From Akkermansiaceae bacterium (GTDB lineage Bacteria; Verrucomicrobiota; Verrucomicrobiia; Verrucomicrobiales; Akkermansiaceae), in contig JABDRB010000013.1 in NCBI GenBank assembly GCA_013041925.1, forward strand, positions 124,001 to 188,000: 64,000 bases of DNA, given 5' to 3'. A program made the position numbers and the translations under genes. The notes below the pieces were generated by a model. The model was not told the DNA's origin and made no database searches. It worked only from the letters and a program-made list of their open reading frames with translations. This document shows positions 33,530 to 43,810 of this stretch, piece after piece (position 1 is the first letter of the stretch; each line of letters opens with the position of its first letter).

Positions 33530-34978
33530 TCAGGCAAACACGCCCTTCACGGCCTTACCTTGACCATCCTTGGTTGCATAAAATGGGCGACCCTCAATTT
33601 CGTAAGCTGTCGTAGGATTCACCCCCATCGCGGTGAACATGGTGGCATGCATATCCTCGATACTTACAGGGTCTTTGGTAACGAGGCACGGGCGCTCATC
33701 AGCGGTTGCCCCATAAAGAGCTCCTTTTTTCATCCCCCCACCGAAGGTTAATACTGACGAACCACCTGTGAAGTGACGGTGCAGTCCGTAGTGTTTCATC
33801 TCCTTGATTACCGTGGTTTTAGCACGTGACTGATCCTTCGCCTTGCTTCCTGGCACCCCCTCCATGATCATATCACGGCTGAACTCACTTGCTACAATCA
33901 CCAGTGTGCGATCGAGCATGCCGCGTTCTTCCAGATCTTTGACGAGCTGGGCAATCGGCACGTCGATTTGCTGGTGCAGCTTTTGAACCGTCGTGTGCCC
34001 ATTCTCGTGCGTGTCCCAGTTTTGAAACGGCACATATTCCGTGGTCACCTCGACGAAACGCGCACCGGCCTCAACGAGCCTGCGAGCCAGCAGACAACCA
34101 CGCCCAAATCGACCCGTGTTGTATCGATCATAGCACTCTTTTTTCTCGAGCGTGAGGTCAAATGCGGCACGCTCCTTTGACCCTAGGAGCCTGTGTGCTT
34201 TATCGATTGAGCGCAGCATCGATTCCTGATGGTAATCGCTTATCCCCTCGCCTTGGGGTGAATGTTTCAACGCCTCTTGCAGAGCCTTGTAGCGTTTTGC
34301 AAAACGATCTGCACTCATCCCCTTAGGTGGTTTCACTGCCTGGGATGCTTTTTCTGGGTATGGCAGATTCATTGGACCATATTCACTCCCAAAAAAACCT
34401 CCCGTGGTGAACGCCTTCAGCTCCTCACTTTCCCCATGACCTTCAAGGCGCTGACCGATATTGATAAACGGCGGCATGACTTCGTTGCGCGCCCCTAGAA
34501 CCTTTGCCATCCATGCTCCAATATGCGGTGCGGCGACCGTCTGCGGCGGCACGTAACCCGTGTGCCAGTGATACTGGTGGCGCGAGTGGAGAATGTGGCC
34601 AAGGTCCGCCTGATAGTGTGACCGGATCAAGGTAGCCCGATCCATTACAGAAGCGATATTTTCCAAGCCTTGCGCTATTTTGATATCATCGACGGCGGTG
34701 TCGATGGCGGGAAAGGTGCTGATGATTTTTTCGACCGGAGTCCCTACGTTAAATGGCTCATAGTGCTTAGGGTCAAACGTTTCAGGCGCCGCCATACCGC
34801 CTCCCATCCAGAGCAGGATACAGGCATCAGCGGTGGCTTCGGGTTGACCCATTTTCTCACTCGCCACCAACCGGGGAGCCCCACCCAACAAGGTGGCCGC
34901 CCCTGCGGCAGTAAGCTTTTCGAGGAAATGACGGCGGGTTAGCCCTGGTCGCGATTCATCATACCATTGATTACTCAT
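33530..34978 (-). CDS. DUF1501 family secreted protein (Tat leader)
   Basis: This 482-residue DUF1501 protein is of the group abundant in Planctomycetota and Verrucomicrobiota. A twin-arginine leader (TRRHFLEKLTAAGAATLL) predicts folded export. WMGGGMAAPETFDPK near the start and the C-terminal IEDMHATMFTAMG are family landmarks. DUF1501 proteins share the sulfatase/alkaline phosphatase fold, but their reaction is unknown. The start follows one base after the stop of the upstream DUF1549/DUF1553 gene, so the two are coupled, as they are in many PVC genomes. Confidence 0.88.
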   Translation of the reverse strand: MSNQWYDESRPGLTRRHFLEKLTAAGAATLLGGAPRLVASEKMGQPEATADACILLWMGGGMAAPETFDPKHYEPFNVGTPVEKIISTFPAIDTAVDDIKIAQGLENIASVMDRATLIRSHYQADLGHILHSRHQYHWHTGYVPPQTVAAPHIGAWMAKVLGARNEVMPPFINIGQRLEGHGESEELKAFTTGGFFGSEYGPMNLPYPEKASQAVKPPKGMSADRFAKRYKALQEALKHSPQGEGISDYHQESMLRSIDKAHRLLGSKERAAFDLTLEKKECYDRYNTGRFGRGCLLARRLVEAGARFVEVTTEYVPFQNWDTHENGHTTVQKLHQQIDVPIAQLVKDLEERGMLDRTLVIVASEFSRDMIMEGVPGSKAKDQSRAKTTVIKEMKHYGLHRHFTGGSSVLTFGGGMKKGALYGATADERPCLVTKDPVSIEDMHATMFTAMGVNPTTAYEIEGRPFYATKDGQGKAVKGVFA

Positions 34979-34979
34979 A

Positions 34980-36905
34980 TCAGTTTACATAGTTAAATTC
35001 CGGAAGCATAAACACCATCCAGAGAAAATCCTCCACCCCATCTGCGGATCGATCATTCCCTGCGAGGGATCGTGCAATCGACCATTCTTTTGCACTTGGC
35101 TCCCTCGTTAACGCCACGGCATAAACGTGGCGAATCAGCTTGTCGCGGATGGCATGTTGCTTGATTAATGCTGCCGCGCCCTGCCGCAAAATCAGCGCGA
35201 GATTGTCTCCATTGGCAAGATTCATTGCCTCCAAGGTGGTGATCAATTCTGGCCGTGAAGTCACGACCTGCTCACGATTGGGACGTCCCAAGGCAGCCTG
35301 CAAAAGCCCTCTCTTGGTAAAGGATGCGCGCAAGGGTCTAGCGTCCCATTCCTGCATACCGTGCGCCAACATCACAGCATTCAACTGCCCACCCTTGGCT
35401 CCTTTTTTTCTAAATGCCTCACCGTCTGGCTCAGGCCACACACCTGTCGTGGATCGTATGGCGTCCAAGAACTGCTCGGCCGTCAACCTCCGCCTCACAG
35501 GACCTCGGAATTTTTTACCTGCTACATCCTGTTTCACTTGCTCCATCTGCATGCGGTAAACATCGGAATTTAAAATCACACGCATCACTGCCTTGAGATC
35601 GTAATCCTTCTCAACAAGGGTATTGGCTAAAAAATCCAACAACTCCTCACTCCACGGCTCGGCATTCATCGTCTCCATGGGGTGAACAATTCCACGACCG
35701 ATCAACTGCCGCCACAATCGGTTCACGATCGTTCGCTGCATCCGCCCGTTCTCGGGATGCGTCATCAATTCCGCAAGCTGGGCCAACCGTTTATCTCTCG
35801 GCAGATTGGGGTCGATCTGCCCAAGCTCTGGATAGATCCATGCCGCATCTGCGATTTCTCCAGTGGGTTTGTCGCAGCGGAACATCTCCAATGGCTCATC
35901 GGCCGTGATCGCCGCCAAACTATAAGCATCCTTGAGGGACCATTGGTTGACAAAGCTGTCATGGCACGAGGCACACTTCATGTTGATCCCTAGAAACACC
36001 TGCGAAACATTCTGGGAAAACTGGATTTCCTGAGTCTGACTAGCATTCACGCTGCCGCGCCATTTGATCCCCTTCATGAATCCCGACGATCCTTTCACGG
36101 GCGAAATCAACTCTCTGACAAAAACATCATATGGCTTATTCTCCAACAACGAGCCGTATAACCACCCCGTCACCTGCTGACGCCCACCATCAATAAAACC
36201 TGTTCCAGCGAATTCATTGCGCAGAAGATCATTCCAAAAAACCATCCAGTGCTCGGCATACGCACGGTCATTACTGAGGACACGATCAACTGCAGCCGCA
36301 CGGTCAAGCTTCCCCTGGGCCAACAGCTTCCTAGCATTTTCATGGGGCGGGAGCCCCGTCACATCCAAATAAAGCCTGCGTAAAAACACCGCATCATCGG
36401 CAAGCGGCGGCATAGCTGTCTTTTGCTTACGCATCGTTTTCCCGACAAAATAATCCACGGCCGCGGCCCCTACCACTCCTTGAGGCAGCTTTACCTTGCG
36501 AGGCTTCAATGGAGGTTCATAACGTACCTTTGCGAAAGTCACCCCCTCTTCCCATGGCAAACCGGAGGCAATCCATCGGCGAAAAACATCAATTTCTTTT
36601 TTCGCCAACGGGTGTTTTTGTTTTTTGATGGGCGGCATACGCTCATCCTCATCATCCGTCAGCAACAACTCCATGAGCAATGACTTCTCTGGTTTACCCA
36701 ACTCAAGGACATCCCCATCCAAAACCAGCGCCCGGGTATTCATTGAAAAACCGCCTTTCGATTTACCCCCACCGTGGCATTCGATACAATGCTTCTTCAT
36801 CAACGGCACCACTTCGTGGGCAAAGTCAACCTCCGCTGAATCCAACGAATTCGACGAGGCCCCGATGAGTGTCAGGTAAATCAACTTTCTCAACATGAGT
36901 GACAA
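34980..36905 (-). CDS. PSCyt1-DUF1549-DUF1553 secreted cytochrome-like protein
   Basis: This 641-residue protein opens with a signal peptide and a Planctomycete cytochrome C (PSCyt1) domain whose heme motif is CIECH, followed by GGGKSKGGFSM. DUF1549 follows (RRLYLDVTGLPP, YAEHWMVFWNDLLRNE) and contains a second heme-like motif, CASCH. DUF1553 closes the protein (NRLWRQLIGRGIV, RRRLTAEQFLDAIRS). The domain order is complete. The next gene, DUF1501, begins one base after its stop. The biochemical task of this pair is unknown. The heme motifs suggest redox or electron-accepting chemistry in the periplasm. Confidence 0.88.
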   Translation of the reverse strand: MSLMLRKLIYLTLIGASSNSLDSAEVDFAHEVVPLMKKHCIECHGGGKSKGGFSMNTRALVLDGDVLELGKPEKSLLMELLLTDDEDERMPPIKKQKHPLAKKEIDVFRRWIASGLPWEEGVTFAKVRYEPPLKPRKVKLPQGVVGAAAVDYFVGKTMRKQKTAMPPLADDAVFLRRLYLDVTGLPPHENARKLLAQGKLDRAAAVDRVLSNDRAYAEHWMVFWNDLLRNEFAGTGFIDGGRQQVTGWLYGSLLENKPYDVFVRELISPVKGSSGFMKGIKWRGSVNASQTQEIQFSQNVSQVFLGINMKCASCHDSFVNQWSLKDAYSLAAITADEPLEMFRCDKPTGEIADAAWIYPELGQIDPNLPRDKRLAQLAELMTHPENGRMQRTIVNRLWRQLIGRGIVHPMETMNAEPWSEELLDFLANTLVEKDYDLKAVMRVILNSDVYRMQMEQVKQDVAGKKFRGPVRRRLTAEQFLDAIRSTTGVWPEPDGEAFRKKGAKGGQLNAVMLAHGMQEWDARPLRASFTKRGLLQAALGRPNREQVVTSRPELITTLEAMNLANGDNLALILRQGAAALIKQHAIRDKLIRHVYAVALTREPSAKEWSIARSLAGNDRSADGVEDFLWMVFMLPEFNYVN

Positions 36906-37191
36906 ACGTCAGGTTTGTTGCCTAATTTTCAACTCTTTTTTAAATTTACCCCTTAGGGGGCATCGCGCGATCGTTTAGGAACCCTCCAGCCACATCAACG
37001 TGGAGAAATGGCTCACCGCTACAACGGTCACCCGCGCAGACTTCATCCAGACCATGAGCCTCAAAAAAACTGACAGATCACAGCCACTCAACGCGTTATT
37101 CTCTTTATTGACAACGAAGATCCTGCAAGAACATTCATGCTCATTTGAAACTAGGCCAGCAAGACCATCATCTATTCGCCCACCCATCCCT
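36906..37191. promoter_or_regulatory. divergent intergenic region with a TTGACA box
   Basis: This 286-base spacer separates two divergent genes. A perfect TTGACA lies at 37108-37113 on the plus strand, but the -10 position 17-18 bases on reads only ACATTC/CATTCA, so promoter activity is a weak guess. No other gene is seen. A frame that reads through from 37000 gives non-family residues. Confidence 0.25.
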
Positions 37192-39612
37192 ATGAAACCA
37201 TATTTCAAAACCGTGACCCTCATCTCGCTGGCCTCCGCCCATCTCATAGCGGCGCCTGCAAGCCAAATAACAAATCCCGATTTCACCCAAGGCGATCCCA
37301 TACCCGAAAGAGCGAACCAAGACTGGACCCTCGGCGCCACCGGGGCACGCGGATGGATCTATAGCCACCGCATGGAAACCACTCAGGCACGGCAGATCTA
37401 CGTCAACAACGTCGACAAGCAGTCACCCGCGGATGGGGTGCTCGAAGCGGGTGATGTCATCCTCGGCGTGGCGGACAAAGCCTTTTCATATGACCCTCGG
37501 ACCGAATTGGGTAAGGCACTGACCGCCGCCGAATCGAATGCCGGAAAGGGTGAACTCTCCCTCATCCGATGGCGCAAGGGGAAGCAAGAGAATGTCGTGG
37601 TCAAACTCCCCGTGCTCGGCAGTTACAGCCCCACAGCCCCCTACAATTGCCCTAAATCCGCCCGTATCCTTAAACAGGGATGTGAGAGTCTGGCACAAAA
37701 AATCTCCCAACCTAGATACAAAGCTAACCCAGTCACCCGCTCACTCAACGCGCTCGCACTGCTCGCAAGTGGCGACCCACAATACCTCCCACTCGTCAAA
37801 AAAGAAGCCGCGTGGGCATCCGATTACTCGGCCCAACGTATGGCCAGTTGGTACTATGGCTACGTCATCATGCTACTCTCCGAATATCACATGGCCACGG
37901 GCGATGATTCCGTGCTTCCCGGCCTGCGCCGACTTTCCCTTGAGGCGTCAAATGGCCAGAGCATCGTCGGTTCTTGGGGGCATAAGTTCGCGGGCTCTGA
38001 CGGCCGACTTCTCGGCTACGGCATGATGAATGCTCCCGGAGTGCCTCTGACCACCTCTCTGGTTCTGGCTCGAAAAGCAGGGGTGAATGCCCCCGAGGTT
38101 GATCTCGCCATTGATCGCAGCCTTAAACTGCTTCGCTTCTATACAGGCAAAGGCTCCATCCCCTACGGCGATCATGCGCCATGGATCCAAACCCATGATG
38201 ACAACGGGAAAAATGGCATGGCGGCGGTTCTCTTTAGCCTCCTCGGAGAGACCCAGCCTACGAAGTATTTTTCCAAAATGAGCCTAGCATGCCACGGTAA
38301 CGAGCGCGACACCGGCCACACCGGAAACTTCTGGAACATGACCTGGGCCATGCCAGGTGTCGTTCAGTCCGGCCCCCAAGCCACGGGTGCTTGGATGCAT
38401 GAATTTGGTGCTTGGTATTATGACCTAGCACGACGCTGGGACGGCACCTTCCCTCATCAAGGGCCACCGCAGATGAAGGGAGATAGCACAAGGAGCTGGG
38501 ACAGCACCGGAGCCTACCTGATTGCCTATGCCATGCCATTAAAAAACATCATGCTGACCGGAAAACAACCCAGCGCAGCCCCAGCCCTGAGTATCAAAGA
38601 AGCGCAGTCCATTATCATCGATGGCAGGGGCTGGACGAACAACAACCGATACCACGCCTATGATCAGTTGAGCATGCCACATCTTTTTGAACGTCTGACA
38701 AGCTGGTCACCGGTCGTGCGCGAACGCGCCGCCATCGCGATCACACGCCGCAAAGGTGAGCCATCTCCCGTTCCGGCATTGATGAAGATGCTCGATTTAC
38801 CGTCCGTTGAAGCGCGCTGCGGCGCCTGCCAAGCACTCGTGCACCTCAGGGGCAAAGCCGCCCCAGCCGTCCCAGCCCTGCGCAAGAACCTTCAACACGA
38901 AGATCTCTGGCTACGCATTCAAGCGGCGAAAGCACTTGCCAGCATCGGTGATGCCGCGATGGTCGCCCTGCCGGAACTCCTGACGAAACTAGCCGAAGGA
39001 GCCACGGAGAAAGACCCGCGTGCCATGGAACAGCGCTACCTCTCCTCCGCCTTGTTCAGCAGTCGGGGCGGTATGCTCAGCCGCTCACTCGATGGAGTTG
39101 ATCGGGACATGCTTTTCAAAGCCGTGCTAGCTGGATTGCAAAACCAAGACGGCCGCGCGCGTGGAGCCTTCAGCTCGATCTACAACCAACTCAGCTATGA
39201 CGAGCTCAAACCTATTCTACCCGCTATCTATGAAGCCGCCAAAACTCCATCCCCAAGCGGCATCATGTTCTGCGACCAAATACGCATGGCTGGCCTCGAA
39301 CTCCTCGCTAAAAATCACGTCAGCGAAGGCATCGAGTTAACCGCGCAGTACGTCAAAATCATGAAGCCGCACGCCAGTGAAAAACGCATCCACAAGGTGC
39401 TGGCATTCCTCAAACAATATGGCGCCCATGCACAAAAAACGATTCCTCTTCTGGAAGACGCGGCCAACTACTTTGAAAAAGATGAAAACAGGACCAATGG
39501 ATTCCCTGCGCGCCTAGGAAAACAGAAAGCTCAAAACGTGCGCGATGCGATTAAGGAAATCAAAGCACTGAAAACACGCCCGACGCTCAAAAGCATCAAA
39601 ACATCCAGCTAG
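37192..39612 (+). CDS. secreted PDZ/HEAT-repeat protein (DUF6288-like)
   Basis: From the ATG at 37192 this is about 806 residues with a signal peptide (TVTLISLASAHLIAA). A long frame upstream to 37000 adds 64 non-family residues. A PDZ-like domain follows at about residues 55-145 (VDKQSPADGVLEAGDVILGV). A central all-helical domain carries PYGDHAPWIQTHDDNGKNGMAAVLF and HTGNFWNMTW, which recall DUF6288 proteins of this phylum. The last 280 residues are HEAT repeats (VRERAAIAI, LRKNLQHEDLWLRIQAAKALASIGD). It lies between two DUF1501 gene pairs and runs into the second with a 22-base gap, so it is likely cotranscribed with it. Enzymatic function is not deducible. Confidence 0.75.
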   Translation: MKPYFKTVTLISLASAHLIAAPASQITNPDFTQGDPIPERANQDWTLGATGARGWIYSHRMETTQARQIYVNNVDKQSPADGVLEAGDVILGVADKAFSYDPRTELGKALTAAESNAGKGELSLIRWRKGKQENVVVKLPVLGSYSPTAPYNCPKSARILKQGCESLAQKISQPRYKANPVTRSLNALALLASGDPQYLPLVKKEAAWASDYSAQRMASWYYGYVIMLLSEYHMATGDDSVLPGLRRLSLEASNGQSIVGSWGHKFAGSDGRLLGYGMMNAPGVPLTTSLVLARKAGVNAPEVDLAIDRSLKLLRFYTGKGSIPYGDHAPWIQTHDDNGKNGMAAVLFSLLGETQPTKYFSKMSLACHGNERDTGHTGNFWNMTWAMPGVVQSGPQATGAWMHEFGAWYYDLARRWDGTFPHQGPPQMKGDSTRSWDSTGAYLIAYAMPLKNIMLTGKQPSAAPALSIKEAQSIIIDGRGWTNNNRYHAYDQLSMPHLFERLTSWSPVVRERAAIAITRRKGEPSPVPALMKMLDLPSVEARCGACQALVHLRGKAAPAVPALRKNLQHEDLWLRIQAAKALASIGDAAMVALPELLTKLAEGATEKDPRAMEQRYLSSALFSSRGGMLSRSLDGVDRDMLFKAVLAGLQNQDGRARGAFSSIYNQLSYDELKPILPAIYEAAKTPSPSGIMFCDQIRMAGLELLAKNHVSEGIELTAQYVKIMKPHASEKRIHKVLAFLKQYGAHAQKTIPLLEDAANYFEKDENRTNGFPARLGKQKAQNVRDAIKEIKALKTRPTLKSIKTSS

Positions 39613-39634
39613 CCAAACAGGACCAAGCTACCAT

Positions 39635-42178
39635 ATGTCAAAAAATCTCCAAACCTATCTCGTCTCGTCTCTTGCCCTCACTTCATCATTATTAATCGCT
39701 GACGATGAAATCCGCTACGGTCGAGACATCCGTCCGATCCTCTCGGATAAGTGCTTTTTCTGTCATGGCCCCGATCCCGAAACACGCGAGGAAGGCCTCC
39801 GCCTCGACCTCCGTGAGGATGCCATCAAAGACAAGGCGTTCGTGCCAGGACACCCTGAGAAAAGTGCCCTCATCAAGCTCATCAACGCCCATGACAAGGA
39901 CAAGGTCATGCCTCCTCCCCAAAGCCACAAAAAACTCACTCAGGAGGAAAAGCAACTCCTCCACGACTGGATCAAGGCAGGCGCTGACTACGAACCCCAC
40001 TGGGCCTACCAACCACCCAAACAAATCCAAGGCGACACCATCGACCGCTTGGTCGAGAAGCACCTGAAAAAGAAAAACCTCACACACGCCGCACCCGCAC
40101 CCGCGCACACGCTGCTCCGCCGCCTCCATTTCGATATCACCGGACTCCCGCCTAGCTCGGCCGAGGTCACCGCATTTTTAGAAGCCTACAAAAATGCCCC
40201 CCAGCAAGCCGTCAAGACCACCGCAGACAAACTTCTCGCATCCCCTCACTACGGTGAACGCATGGCGGTGAATTGGCTCGATGCCGTGCGCTACGCAGAC
40301 ACCGTCGGCTACCATGGCGACCAAAACACGGAAGTTTCGCTTTTCCGCGACTACGTCATCCATTCCTTCAACAAGGACCTCCCCTACAATCAATTCATCA
40401 TTGAACAAATCGCAGGCGACCTCATTCCCAACCCTACGATCCAGCAGCGAATCGCCTCATCCTACAACCGGCTCGGACAAATGTCTCAAGAAGGAGGCAT
40501 CCAGGATAAAGAATACATCGCCAAGTATCAGGCAGAACGCGTGCGCACCACATCCGCTGCCTTTCTTGGCTCTACCATGGCGTGCGCAGAGTGCCACGAC
40601 CATAAATTTGACCCCTTTTCCGCAAAGGACTTCTATTCATTTGCCGCCTACTTCTCAGACATCCTCGAAAAAGGAGCATGGACAGGTGACGGAAAATACC
40701 AGGAAGATATCAAACAACATCTAAAGCCTAACATCGTCGCATCGATCAACTCTCGGGAAAGATACGGCCCTTACCTTAAAATCCCCAACCACGATGTCAT
40801 TGCCCAATCCAAGCGCATCGAATCCGATATCAAGGTTCTTCAAGCAGCTCACCTCAAGGCGTTACCCACCGCAGAAAATGACTTCGCCTCCTGGCTCACC
40901 GGTAGTCGTAAAAAAAGTAAAACCAAAGCCAAACCAAAACTCCCCGCTGGTATCACCCAACTCATCAACACGCCCAACAGCGAAGCCGACCCCGCCAACC
41001 AAGCCATCCTCTTCAGCCACTTCCTTATTACAACCCAAGCAAAATCACCTCAGCAGAAAAAAATCCAAACTCTCGCAGCACAAAAACCCCAAGCATCTGA
41101 GGAATACCGCCACATCCTCACCACCCTATCCGCCAAACGTCGCACCGTCCGCCTGCTCCCGCGAGGCGACTGGACAGACGAATCCGGACCGATCGTGCAA
41201 CCCGCACCACCCGAATTCCTCAGCCACGGAAACAACATCGGCACCACCCGTCTCGACCTCGCCAAGTGGATTGCCTCGGAAGAAAACCCACTCACCGCCC
41301 GCGTTTTTGTCAACCGCGTCTGGGCCCAATTCTTCGGCAGCGGACTATCAACCAGCTCAGGCGATTTCGGTTACCAAGGCGAATACCCTAGTCACCCAGA
41401 ACTTCTCGACTGGCTCGCTGTCGAGTTTGTCAAAAACAACTGGAGCATCAAACAACTCATCCGCACCATCGTGCTGTCAAAAACTTACCAACAAACGAGC
41501 ACCCCCGGCGGAGAATCCATCCAAAAAGATCCCGACAACCGCCTGCTTGCTCGCCAGACTCAGCTTCGCCTTCCCGCAGAACTTATCCGCGACAATGCTC
41601 TCTCCATCTCCGGATTGCTGACCAAGGATATCGGAGGCCCCAGCGTCCGCCCATACCAACCAGCGGGCTACTACCGCCACTTAAATTTCCCTCGCAGAAC
41701 CTATGATGCGAGCAACGGAAAAGACCAATACCGCCGTGGCCTATACACCCATTGGCAGCGCACCTTCCTGCATCCGATGCTAAAAAACTTCGGTGCCCCC
41801 AACCGCGAGGAATGCGCCACGGATCGCGCCAAGGCAAATACGCCACTTCAGGCGCTCACCCTGCTCAATGACCCTACATTCACAGAATCCGCTCGCGTAC
41901 TTGCCGCCAAGCTCGTCAAGGAAGGCCATCAAAATATCATCCAGCGTGCCATGATGGCATGCCTCAGCCGGATGGCAACCGACGAGGAGCACAAGCTACT
42001 GGAAAAACTCTATCATGATGAACTGAAACGCTTCCAAACAAACCCAGAAGCTACCCAAAAATTTCTCTCGGTCGGCCTCGCATCCCACCCCACCGACATC
42101 CCCGCCCCAGAACTCGCCGCCGCGGCATCCGTGACACGCACTATACTCAACCTGCACGAAACCATCACGCGCTACTAG
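39635..42178 (+). CDS. PSCyt1-DUF1549-DUF1553 secreted cytochrome-like protein (large form)
   Basis: This 847-residue relative of the 34980-36905 gene has a signal peptide over residues 1-22. The PSCyt1 heme motif is CFFCH, followed by DPETREEGLRLD. DUF1549 carries RRLHFDITGLPP and a second motif CAECHDHKFDP. A spacer rich in lysine (KKSKTKAKPKL) interrupts the middle, and DUF1553 closes it (RVFVNRVWAQFFGSGL, NREECATDRAKANTPLQALTLLNDP). It is followed six bases later by a DUF1501 gene. The last 40 residues extend past DUF1553 without recognisable features. The longer spacer separates it clearly from its shorter paralogue. Confidence 0.9.
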   Translation: MSKNLQTYLVSSLALTSSLLIADDEIRYGRDIRPILSDKCFFCHGPDPETREEGLRLDLREDAIKDKAFVPGHPEKSALIKLINAHDKDKVMPPPQSHKKLTQEEKQLLHDWIKAGADYEPHWAYQPPKQIQGDTIDRLVEKHLKKKNLTHAAPAPAHTLLRRLHFDITGLPPSSAEVTAFLEAYKNAPQQAVKTTADKLLASPHYGERMAVNWLDAVRYADTVGYHGDQNTEVSLFRDYVIHSFNKDLPYNQFIIEQIAGDLIPNPTIQQRIASSYNRLGQMSQEGGIQDKEYIAKYQAERVRTTSAAFLGSTMACAECHDHKFDPFSAKDFYSFAAYFSDILEKGAWTGDGKYQEDIKQHLKPNIVASINSRERYGPYLKIPNHDVIAQSKRIESDIKVLQAAHLKALPTAENDFASWLTGSRKKSKTKAKPKLPAGITQLINTPNSEADPANQAILFSHFLITTQAKSPQQKKIQTLAAQKPQASEEYRHILTTLSAKRRTVRLLPRGDWTDESGPIVQPAPPEFLSHGNNIGTTRLDLAKWIASEENPLTARVFVNRVWAQFFGSGLSTSSGDFGYQGEYPSHPELLDWLAVEFVKNNWSIKQLIRTIVLSKTYQQTSTPGGESIQKDPDNRLLARQTQLRLPAELIRDNALSISGLLTKDIGGPSVRPYQPAGYYRHLNFPRRTYDASNGKDQYRRGLYTHWQRTFLHPMLKNFGAPNREECATDRAKANTPLQALTLLNDPTFTESARVLAAKLVKEGHQNIIQRAMMACLSRMATDEEHKLLEKLYHDELKRFQTNPEATQKFLSVGLASHPTDIPAPELAAAASVTRTILNLHETITRY

Positions 42179-42183
42179 TTGCC

Positions 42184-43569
42184 ATGAATCCTATCACACG
42201 CCGCACCTTTCTCAGTCATGGCCTCGCAGGCATCGGCTCCGTCGCCCTGTCGCGCCTTTTTGCGGCAGACAGCTCACTGGCAATCCCGCATTACAAGCCG
42301 AAAGTTAAACGAGTCATCCACCTCTGCATGGCCGGCGGCCCATCGCATCTGGAATGCTTTGACTACAAAGCTGAGCTCGAAAAACTCCACGGTCAGGCGA
42401 TGCCCGAATCCTTTACGAAAGGGCAGCAGCTTGCCCAGCTTCAGGGTAAGGCGCTCAAGTGCATGGGCCCTCAATGGAAATTTAAGAAACACGGTGAGAG
42501 CCAGATGGAAATCTCAGAGATCTTTCCACACATTGCCAAACACGCGGACGACATCGCGGTGATCCGCTCCATGCATACCGAGCAAATCAACCACGACCCC
42601 GCCCACACGTTCATGAACACCGGCTCGATCATTCCCGGCCGGCCATCAATGGGATCATGGGTGCTCTACGGCCTCGGTAGCGAAAGCCAAAATCTTCCCG
42701 GATACGTGGTGCTCACCAGCGCTGGCGGCGGTCAGGGTCAACCGATCTCTTCACGACAATGGAGCAACGGCTTCCTCCCTGGTCACCTGCAGGGCGTCGA
42801 ATTCCAATCTGCCGGTGCCCCCGTTCATTACGTCCAAAACCCTCTCGGCATCAGCCATGCATCACAAAGTGATGTCATCAATACGATCAACCGGATGAAC
42901 TCCATCCAATCTGGACGCACCGAGCACCCCGACATCGCCACCCGTATCGAGCAATACGAACTCGCCTTCCGCATGCAGACCGCCGTGCCCGAACTCATGG
43001 ACACTCAGGGCGAAACACAAAAAACGCTCGACCTTTACGGCTGCACGCCAGGCGACGGAAGCTTCGCATCCAACTGCCTACTCGCGCGCCGCCTTGCCGA
43101 ACGTGGCACTCGGTTCATTCAGCTCTACCACCGAGGCTGGGACCATCATGGAGCCGTCAAAAAAGGTACCCAAAACACGGCTCAACTCGTTGACCAAGGC
43201 ACATCTGCTCTACTCACCGATCTGAAACAGCGCGGCATGCTTGATGAAACCCTGATCATTTGGGGTGGGGAGTTCGGGAGAACCCCCATGGCTCAAGGTA
43301 GTGGTGAAAAAGCAGGCAGGGATCACCACATTAAGGCGTTCTCCATTTTCCTCGCCGGCGGCGGGATCAAAGGGGGAACCACCTATGGCGAGACGGATGA
43401 TCTCGGCTACGGCATTGCCCATAACCCCGTATCCGTCCATGACCTCCACGCCACCATGCTCCACCTCCTTGGCCTGCAGCACGATGCCCACACCTTCAAG
43501 GATCAAGGCCTCGATTTTAAACTCACTGGGGTAGAACCCTGCCAAGTGATTAAAGACATCCTATCCTAA
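42184..43569 (+). CDS. DUF1501 family secreted protein (Tat leader)
   Basis: This 461-residue DUF1501 protein has an N-terminal twin-arginine leader (TRRTFLSHGLAGIGSVALSRL). Family blocks are CMAGGPSHLECFDYK near the N-terminus, MGSWVLYGLGSESQNLPGYVVL, ASNCLLARRLAERG, IWGGEFGRTPMAQGSG and the C-terminal HDLHATMLHLLGL. It is the last gene of a rightward PDZ/HEAT-PSCyt1-DUF1501 unit. It differs considerably from the DUF1501 at 33530-34978, so the two pairs are old paralogues rather than a recent duplication. Confidence 0.9.
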   Translation: MNPITRRTFLSHGLAGIGSVALSRLFAADSSLAIPHYKPKVKRVIHLCMAGGPSHLECFDYKAELEKLHGQAMPESFTKGQQLAQLQGKALKCMGPQWKFKKHGESQMEISEIFPHIAKHADDIAVIRSMHTEQINHDPAHTFMNTGSIIPGRPSMGSWVLYGLGSESQNLPGYVVLTSAGGGQGQPISSRQWSNGFLPGHLQGVEFQSAGAPVHYVQNPLGISHASQSDVINTINRMNSIQSGRTEHPDIATRIEQYELAFRMQTAVPELMDTQGETQKTLDLYGCTPGDGSFASNCLLARRLAERGTRFIQLYHRGWDHHGAVKKGTQNTAQLVDQGTSALLTDLKQRGMLDETLIIWGGEFGRTPMAQGSGEKAGRDHHIKAFSIFLAGGGIKGGTTYGETDDLGYGIAHNPVSVHDLHATMLHLLGLQHDAHTFKDQGLDFKLTGVEPCQVIKDILS

Positions 43570-43810
43570 CACAAACCAACGACCCGTTCACCCCGCCACG
43601 ATATGTCTGGCATTTTTATTTGGATAAATCAAAGGCAGACATCGCTCACTCAACGGTCATTTTGTTTGGGCGGCTTGTTCTCCGAGGCCTGAGAAAAGGA
43701 AGTGAGCGTAACTAGGGCGATAAAATTAGGTGTCAGAGGATGGTGGATCGATGGTAATTCTTGGAATGATTGAGAGCATCGTGTTGGGGAGATGAGCGAA
43801 GTCGCAATAC

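Noticed and set aside
43570-43810. Minus-strand signal-peptide-like run (FIALVTLTSFSQASENKPP) in the gap after the DUF1501 gene
   Set aside because: The frame ends after a few more residues, has no good start, and no mature domain follows. It could be a scar but is too short to call.
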